From Euphorbia lathyris (lineage: Eukaryota > Streptophyta > Magnoliopsida > Malpighiales > Euphorbiaceae): DNA of 64,000 nucleotides. Positions 57,201-64,000 of this stretch are shown piece after piece (the first letter of the stretch is position 1; each line of letters begins with the position of its first letter). The notes under the pieces are model-generated. The model had not been told where the DNA came from. It made no database searches and saw nothing but the letters and a program-made list of their open reading frames with translations. The translations under genes and the position numbers were made by a program. Location: contig NC_088913.1 of the NCBI RefSeq assembly GCF_963576675.1, positions 86,985,001-87,049,000 on the forward strand, in the 5' to 3' direction.

Positions 57201-59550
57201 TTGTGTCAAGCAATTTGCCCACGAAACTCAAAGATCCCGGATGTTTTACCATTCCGTGTGAATTGGGAGATATAGAATTCCCAAGTTGTCTTTGTGATTT
57301 AGGAGCAAGCATTAACTTGATGCCATTATCTATTTTTAATAAGTTAGGCTTAGAAGAAGACATCAAACATACCAATATGGTTTTGCAATTAGCGGATCAA
57401 ACCACTAAAAGACGATACGGTATAATTGAGGATGTTTTAGTTAAAGTTGATAAATTTATTTTTCCTACCGATTTCGTTATTTTAGATTTTGCTTATGATG
57501 TAAATTGTCCGCTGATCTTTGGTAGACCGTTCATGAACACGGGACGTGCTCTAGTTGATGTTTTGGAAGGGAAAGTAGTTTTACGAATAGGAGATGATAA
57601 GATTGAGTTTGATATGAACCAGGCGATGAAATATCCTATGGAAGATTTCGCTTGTATGAAACTTGATTTAATTGAAGAATGTGTAAAAGACATTGTTCAA
57701 AAAGAAGAAATAATAGAACCTATAATGAGTGAGGAACTAGAAGATAAGGACCCATAACCTTTAATTCGAGAAGATGGACCAGTTCCGCCTTCAATTGTAG
57801 TTCCACCTAAATTAGAACTTAAGGAATTACCAGGTCATTTGAGGTACGCTTTCTTAGGCGAAGGCGATTCTCTACCTATAATTATCTCTAACAAGTTCAC
57901 ACAAGTTCAAGAAGAAAAATTGAAAGAAGTTGTTAGAAATAGGATAGGAAGTATGGGTTGGCAAATTTCTGACTTAAAAGGTATTAATCCAAGTATTGTA
58001 ATGCATAGAATTCATTTAGAAGAAGATAAGCCACCTAAAGCGGATAGGCAAAGACGCCTAAATCCGAACATGAAAGAAGTAGTAAAAAATGAGATTACTA
58101 AACTTCTGGACAATGGAATTATCTACCCTATCTCGGATAGTGAATGGGTTAGTCCAATCCATTGTGTACCTAAAAAGGGAGGCATAACAGTTGTAAGAAA
58201 TGAAGAAAGAGAATTAATACCCACACGAACCACCACTGGTTGGAGAGTTTGTATAGATTATAAAAATCTAAATGAAGCAACTAGGAAAGATCATTTTCCC
58301 CTTCCTTTCATTGATCAAATGATCGAAAGGATAGTTGGTCATGCTTTCTACTGTTTTCTTGATGGTTACTCCGGATTCTTTCAAATATACATTTACCCGG
58401 ATGACCAAGATAAAACAACCTTCACATGTCCTTACGGAACATTTGCATATAGAAGAATGCCATTTGGTCTATGTAACGCACCTGCAACATTTCAGCGTTG
58501 TATGACTGCGATTTTTAATGATTTCATTGAAGATATCATGGAAGTTTTTATGGACGATTTTTCAGTTTATGGAGATTCTTTTGATTCGTGCCTAGAAAAT
58601 TTGGATAAAGTTTTGTCTAGGTGTGAAGTAACAAATTTGGTATTAAACTGGGAAAAATGTCATTTCATGGTTGACGAAGGAATTGTTTTAGGTCACAAAA
58701 TATCTGAAAAATGATTAGAAGTAGATAGAGCAAAAACCTCAGTAATAGAGAAATTACCCCATCCAACTACTGTTAAGGGAGTAAGATCATTCTTAGGACA
58801 TGCTGGTTTTTACAGAAGATTTATTAAAAAAAATTCTGTAATTTCCAAACCACTTACTAATCTACTCATGAAAGATTCTACCTTTGATTTTAATGAAGAA
58901 TGCGTTAAAGCTTTCGAAACATTGAAAACAGCTTTAGTCAGTACACCTATTATTGCTAAACCCGATTGGGATTTACCATTTGAAATTATGTGTGATGCAA
59001 GTGATTTAGCTGTCGGATGTGTTTTAGGAAAAAGGAAGGATAAGAAACTTCATGTCATTTATTATGCAAGTCACACACTGTCTGGTGCACAATTAAACTA
59101 CACCACAACAGAAAAAGAAATGTTAGCCGTAGTTTTTGCATGTGACAAGTTTAGGTCATACTTATTAGGTTCAAAAGTTATTATTTACACTGATCATGCA
59201 GCATTAAGATATCTATTTGCTAAAAAGGATGCAAAACCACGTCTAATTAGATGGGTTTTATTGTTACAAGAATTTGATATAGAAATAAAAGACAAAAAGG
59301 GAGTTGAAAACCTTGTCGCCGATCATTTATCGAGACTTGAAGATGAAAACGGTCCTATAGGTGAAACAACCGGTATACGAGATGATTTCCCTGATGAACA
59401 CCTCTATCAAATAAAAAGTGCCATGTCACCTTGGTATGCAGATATTGCTAATTATCTTGCAGCCAATATTGTTCCGGAATGATTAGATTTCCAGCAAAAG
59501 AAGAAATTTTTCTTCGATATTAAACAATATTTTTGGGAAGATCCTTTTCT
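54258..59550 (+). mobile_element. Truncated Athila element, copy two
   Basis: Collinear with 25505-30830 and nearly identical (scattered single changes). It includes the 5' terminal region, gag, protease, RT and RNase H and breaks off at the start of the integrase zinc region. The missing part covers integrase, both ORF-1 genes and the palindrome. Confidence 0.9.
55484..59550 (+). pseudogene. Athila gag-pol, copy two, truncated
   Basis: Starts at ATG 55484 (MSPDPIDPEIERTL). Gag and protease are open to 57754. Stops follow at 57755-57757 (TAA), 58712-58714 (TGA, shared with copy one at 29982) and 59480-59482 (TGA). Gag and protease are intact here, while copy one has four stops and a lost start, so decay since duplication has been uneven. 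RT keeps FMDDFSVYG and reads RMPFGL where copy one has RIPFGL. RNase H keeps DASDLAVG and YTDHAAL. It ends before the integrase catalytic core. Confidence 0.92.
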
Positions 59551-59611
59551 GATGAACACCTCTATATTTTTGCATTTGACAAGTTTAGGTCATACTTATT
59601 ATATATATAAA
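59551..59611. other. Scrambled filler DNA at the Athila breakpoint
   Basis: Directly after GATCCTTTT come CTGATGAACACCTCTAT, a copy of about 59390-59406, and then TTTTTGCATTTGACAAGTTT plus GGTCATACTTATTA, a copy of about 59134-59167 with one mismatch. A short TA-rich stretch follows. Copied pieces from a few hundred bases upstream are the mark of templated filler at a repaired break. Confidence 0.85.
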
Positions 59612-60097
59612 AAGTTATATGAACTTAAGTTTTGAGTATATTTTATAAGGTTTTGATTAAATCCCTTTATAAATGTATATATGTAGCTATATTAAGTAAA
59701 ATTGGTTTTTATAGCTGATCGTTTCTTACTGAGATTTTTATCTCACGTTTTTAAATGTTTTAATGTTTTTAGGTGAGAAAGTACAGAATATAGAGAAGGT
59801 TACCGACCGTTTAGGCGAGGTTTGGAAGTTGGCTGCTTATTGTTAGAATTATAGTTAGAACTTTGATATTTCAATTGGAATATAATGGAGTTGGTAAATA
59901 TATGTTGAGGTCCTCGAACGACTAATGTAGTAGGACTATGAATTATTTTAGAATATATATTGAAAAGGAATGCCAAAATAAATAAATAAATATAATATTA
60001 TAATTTTTGGATAAATTGAAGAGTCCTAAGTATTGATTATGATCTTTCTATTTCACGTCCGATGTCGATTGAGATTGTCTATGGTCGGGTGTGACAT
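59612..60097 (+). repeat. End of a Ty3/gypsy-type LTR (probably chromovirus)
   Basis: Contains TTACTGAGATTTTTATCTCAC followed by a T-rich stretch and TTTTTAGGTGAG, and ends GGTCGGGTGTGACA at about 60097. This pattern is familiar from Tekay/Del-type chromovirus LTRs. The left part was removed with the filler event. No protein supports the lineage. Confidence 0.45.
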
Positions 60098-60485
60098 ATC
60101 CCACATGGGAAACTTATGAGTTGGTTGAAAGGTTTATATTGGGTTGGGCTTAATGAGATATTAAATTGTGTTTAGTGGGTTTTACAAAATATACCACGTA
60201 CGCACGCTCGTTCGTTCGCACGACGTACGCCCGTCTCGATTGGACTGGGCCCGATTTGTATTTGGCCATTAAATATTTTAAACCTTTTGACTAATTCTTA
60301 AGCAGTTGAAATTCTATCTCCACTATCCCTAATTTTATTAAACAATTACGTTTTTCTCTCTTAAAAGGGAATCCTTAGCAGTTCTGTAAACACATGATTT
60401 TCGATTCTCTGATTTCTATCTCAAATATTATTTCTTCTTTGGGAATTAATTCTTGTTGTTCCTAAGCTTCGCCCTAGAGTTCACT
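60098..60485 (+). repeat. 5' LTR of a deleted copia element
   Basis: About 388 bp beginning ATCCCACATGGGAAACTTAT and ending near CTAGAGTTCACTA. It is a diverged direct repeat of 62213-62627, roughly 88-90 percent by eye with indels. A GC-rich stretch of GTACGCACGCTCGTTCGTTC type lies near 60195. Exact ends are uncertain by a few bases. Confidence 0.7.
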
Positions 60486-61586
60486 AAGGTATGCAAACTA
60501 AGGAACTCACTGTATGGCCTGAAACAGGCACCCAAACAATGATATGAAAAGTTTAACTCTACTTTACTTTCTGATGGATACGTTGTTAATGGATCAGATA
60601 CATGTGTTTATTCTAAATCATTTGGATCAAATTATGTGATTGCATGTCTTTATGTGGATGATATGCTTATCTTGGGCACCAATTTAGGAGTAGTGAATAA
60701 CACTAAAGCATTCTTATCATCACAATTTGACATGAAAGACAAGGGAAAAGCTGATGTAATTCTTGGTGTCAAAGTTACAAAAACTGAAAATGGCTTTTCT
60801 TTGGGACAATCACATTATGTTGAGAAATTATTGAAAAAGTTTGATAGTTTTGATGTAGTGCCAGCTAGAACACCGTATGATCCTAGCATATGTCTTACTA
60901 AAAATAAAAGAAATAGTGTTTCACAAGAAGAATATGCTAAGATTATTGGGAGTGTTATGTTCTTAATGACTCATACTTGACCTAACATTGTATATGTTGT
61001 AAGTAAACTGAGTAGATATACTCACAATCCAAATGATGAACATTGGAATGCACTTCATCGTTTACTTCAATACTTGAAAGGTACCATGAATTTTAATTTT
61101 AATTTTAATAAATTTTCTGCTGTTTTAGAAGGATATTATGATGCAAATTGGGCATCTAAAAATGATTTGGTGTGTTCCATTAATGGTTATGTTTTTGTTT
61201 TGGGTGGTGGTGCCGTTTCTTGGAGATCATGTAAACAAACTTGTATTGCATGCTCAACTATAGAATCAGAATTTATAGCACTTGAACTAGCTAGTCAAGA
61301 AGCAGATTGGTTGAGAAGTTTATTAGCAGATGTTCCATTGTGGGGGAGATCTAATGCACCTATCTCACTTCATTGTGATTCTCAAGCAGCCATAGGTATT
61401 GCAAAAAAAAGTGTCTATAACGGAAAGAAAAGACACATTCGCGTTAGACACAGTGCAATAAGACAACTCTTAAAGCATTGGGTAATTGCCTTAGATTTTG
61501 TGAGATCAGAAAAGAATCTAGCTAATCCGTTCACCAAAGGGTTACCTAGAAGAGTTGTTCTAGAAACTCGAGGGGAATGGGCCTAA
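60486..61586 (+). pseudogene. Copia RT C-terminus and RNase H of a deleted element
   Basis: One frame from 60486 (KVCKLRNSLYGLKQAPKQ) to TAA-type end at 61586, with stops at 60540-60542 and 60978-60980. RT catalytic box YVDDMLI is near 60651. RNase H motifs: [32 protein letters not shown] and KHIxVRHxxIR-type, then ending [10 protein letters not shown]. Gag, protease, integrase and the first half of RT are missing, and RT starts directly at the LTR. It belongs to a different copia family from the array pol. Compare TAA versus the open frame: both stops fit single changes of Trp and Arg codons. Confidence 0.88.
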
Positions 61587-62212
61587 AGCCCACTGATTAA
61601 AGAAAGTATGGTGGATACCATACGTGGTCAAACGAAACCATACTATCTTTTTATACACTATTCTTTTTTACCCATTCCTATGACATATGATAGTGTGTAT
61701 AATCCATATCCCGTTGTGTGGTGGTTCATTTATATGAACTTGATGGATGCTCTTTTTGATGTTGAGTTATGAGAAACTCTTAATGGTCTCTTATAGAGAT
61801 CATCTACATGTGTGTGAAGGTGGGTCGTCTTCTATGAAAGACATTGGGCTGTCTTTCTAGAGCACTCATGAGATCCAAGGTATGCGCATGGCCATTAAAG
61901 GCGTTATTGTTTTTATCGCGGAACAACAAAATTTTGTTTAAAGGTTTTCTTTACGTGTTGTGAGGGTCTTAGTTAGAGTTGTAGAAGTTCAAGAGCAATT
62001 CACTTCTAAAACTATAACGTGTTGTCTCACATCACTATGTATCAATTCAATCGGAAGATATTGATACTTAAGTTTTTTAAATCTGTAACTTATTGTCCAG
62101 AAAAGATTTATTATTTTTCTTAAAACTGTTTTGCTATAATGCCATTTGTGAGGGATTGGTGGAGACTTTAGGTAAAATGGCTCTTTAGTCCTTGCTTTTG
62201 CTTTGTAACTTT
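61587..62212 (+). other. 3' untranslated region of the deleted copia element
   Basis: Noncoding 626 bp between RNase H and the 3' LTR. Nothing notable apart from repeated TTATGAGA and CTCTTATAGAG phrases near 61765-61800. Confidence 0.6.
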
Positions 62213-62627
62213 ATGTATCACACATGGGAAACTTATGAGTTGGTTGAAAGATTTATATTGGGTTGAGCCTAATGATATATTAAATTTTGTTTAGTGGGTT
62301 TTATAAAATATACCACACGCGTGCTCGCTCGTTCATTCGCGCGACGCCTGCCCGTCCCGACTTGGCCATTAAATATTTTAAACCTTTAGACTAATTCTTA
62401 AGCAGTTGAAATCCTATCTCCACTATCTCTAATTATATTCAACAATTACGTTTTTCTTTCCACAAACGTTGTCCACTACAACGTTCGGTTTTCAAACTCA
62501 AATAAAAGGACATCCTTAGCAGTTCTGTAAACACATGATTTTTCGATTCTCTGATTTTTATCTCAAATATTATTTCTTCTCTGGACATTAAATTCTTGTT
62601 GTTCCAAAGCTTCTCCCTAGAGTGCAC
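62213..62627 (+). repeat. 3' LTR of the deleted copia element
   Basis: Direct repeat of 60098-60485, from ATCACACATGGGAAACTTAT to CTAGAGTGCACTA. It has an extra TTTCCACAAACGTTGTCCAC stretch near 62457 that is absent from the 5' LTR. The amount of difference suggests an old insertion. Confidence 0.7.
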
Positions 62628-64000
62628 TATGTCACAGCCGACCCAAAACGGCATCGGGTATGAATAGAAAATAGGATAACCAACTTCTAACAGTCTAGAA
62701 GACGAACCGATTTTCTACAGATAAAATTTATTTGGACTACCTAAAATTTTATTTAATTATTTGGCTTGGACTTGATAATTCTATCAAGCTTCCTACGTAT
62801 CCCGAACGTCTTTTAATCTTTAAACCGGGAATCAAAGCCACGTAGTTCTACCTATTTTAGGTAGTTCTCTTAACTTAGATAGTTCTCTTAACTTATAAAC
62901 TCTTTTTAACTTATTGACACGTTGATTGATTCGCTAATAACTTAATTGTATATTTCAGTTTATTATATATAATTTAATATATATAAATCATTTTATCAAA
63001 ACGAATCAAATCAAACAAAGCTTTATCAAAGCGAATCAAATCGAACAACCTTTTATCAAAACGAATCAAATTCAACAACGTTTCATCAAAACGAATCAAA
63101 TCGAACAACCTTTTATCAAACAGAATCAAATTCAACAACGTTTCATCAAAATGAATCGCTTTAATTATATTTCAAATCATCAAGCATTTTCAAAACGTAA
63201 TACTAAATTTGCGTGTATGTGTCCATCCTCGAATTTCACCCGTGTAGCTTATCATAACATCAATCATATCAATAATCGAGATATCTCAGTCATATCTCGC
63301 CTTGCCTAACGTTAGGACTACCAGCCGTGCACTTTGGCGATACCGCCCTTAGGTATGGTCTTACAACTTACAACTCCTATCCCGGGCAATTCTAGATGGA
63401 CAAAACCATTTTATATATCTTTCAAATATCACAACATAAAAATCATATTTGGATTTCGAACCAAATCACATAAATATTAACAACAACTGCATCCGCTTTC
63501 TCAATCGAAAAATAATTCGCATAAAATCATCAAAATCATTTGCTCGATCCAATTTTTAAAGTATCAAAATCATAAATAATCATTCTTCAAATAATTAATC
63601 TCTAATCAAAATCGAGAGTAGTCAAATAGTTTAAATAACAATTAAAACTAAAAATATCACTAAAATACATTAAAACGAATTTTAAACCAAATACTTTGTT
63701 GAGAATTATTTTTATTTGTCACCGGATTAATTACGGATAATATTAAACCGGTATAGTTAATTGGAACGGTTTATACGGTTAGACTCGTTAAATTACTAGA
63801 TGTCTTATTCGTACTAATTTTATATTATACTTTCTACCGACTTTAATTGGTAAATATCAATACCAACTCTATTTGGTAAATATCAATATTAGTCCTTCTA
63901 TAATTTAACTCTAACAATTAATGTTACTTAAAATATTTTATTAATAGAATTGAATTAATCGAAATATTCTTAACGAATTATTTTCGGTTATCACCGGAAT
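62628..64000 (+). repeat. Start of a Ty3/gypsy-type LTR, runs off the window
   Basis: Begins TGTCACAGCCGACCCAAAAC directly after the copia LTR. The start mirrors the end at 60097 (GGTCGGGTGTGACA), as LTR ends often do. Contains CTTAGGTATGGTCTTACAAC near 63350, a phrase familiar from chromovirus LTRs. No coding sequence before the window ends. Confidence 0.45.
62990..63160. repeat. About 30-bp tandem repeats
   Basis: Five to six copies of a unit close to TTTTATCAAAACGAATCAAA plus TCGAACAACC. The last four alternate between a TCGAACAACC and a TTCAACAACG ending, so the real repeat there may be a 60-bp dimer. Confidence 0.85.

Larger units (their letters stand above)
53975..59550 (+). mobile_element. 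Composite unit D with truncated Athila copy
   Basis: Fourth unit. It has only the first 280 bp of the copia part (53996-54257, ending at the protease DSGA) before Athila begins at 54258. The AGCCA duplicate is present on the left (54253-54257). No right side survives: the copy ends at about 59550 inside pol. Because the insertion point is identical to that in unit B, B and D descend from one inserted unit. Confidence 0.85.

Noticed and set aside
60486..61586. Missing RT end of the array copia
   Set aside because: Although it carries the domains the array copia lacks, its overlap region (YGLKQAPKQ against YGLKQAGRQ) and its LTRs differ. It is a separate family.
62990..63160. Second CRISPR-like pattern of about 30-bp repeats
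   Set aside because: No spacers, degenerate units, and it lies inside an LTR-like region.

Overview
This window is plant nuclear DNA, probably from a eudicot. It is AT-rich intergenic sequence built almost entirely of nested and tandemly repeated transposable elements. I see no intact host gene, no bacterial-type operon, no rRNA and no CRISPR. The organism call rests on Ty1/copia, Tat-type and Athila-type Ty3/gypsy polyproteins, Helitrons with A^T target sites, a Stowaway-like MITE, and intron-bearing pieces of plant genes (UPF1, a SNF2 helicase) carried inside mobile DNA.

The backbone (1 to about 59550) is a head-to-tail array of four copies, A to D, of one composite unit. A complete unit is about 11 kb after nested insertions are removed. 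It has an LTR-like block with a TATA box and a (TA)n(TG)n tract, then a copia protease-integrase-RT fragment that stops just before the RT catalytic box, then a mosaic. The mosaic holds a short Helitron-like piece, a conserved minus-strand reading frame, CACTA-like subterminal repeats, an inverted repeat made from a SNF2-helicase gene fragment, an antisense copia gag, a second LTR-like block and a SINE-like piece. Units abut through the LTR-like blocks (ends at 25221, 48572, 53974), as expected from unequal recombination between LTRs.

Later insertions sit in this array. Unit A has a 5218-bp minus-strand Helitron (1933-7150) carrying two UPF1 exons and their intron. Unit A also has a young, nearly complete Tat-lineage element (9816-19832, 5-bp TSD, nearly identical 412-414 bp LTRs), with gag, pol with dual RNase H and integrase, six 79-bp tandem repeats and a multi-exon antisense gene. 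Unit B has a 12.3-kb Athila-type element (25505-37827, TSD AGCCA) with a gag-pol frame, two diverged env-position ATHILA ORF-1 genes and a 569-bp palindrome as its 3' end. Unit D carries a truncated second copy of this Athila at exactly the same site, so a duplication happened after the insertion. That copy ends in scrambled filler DNA at about 59551-59611.

The right edge (59612-64000) holds a gypsy-type LTR end, a deleted copia element (LTR, RT C-terminus and RNase H, LTR), and the start of another gypsy-type LTR with 30-bp tandem repeats.

Most pol frames are broken by stop codons, many of them C-to-T type, as expected for methylated, silenced repeats. The least decayed frames are the Tat pol and antisense gene and the second Athila ORF-1 gene. 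The most interesting features are the gene-fragment inverted repeat (a possible hairpin siRNA source against a SNF2 helicase gene), the UPF1-carrying Helitron, the antisense gene, the palindromic Athila terminus with repeated leader hairpins, and the duplicated insertion that lets the array history be ordered.
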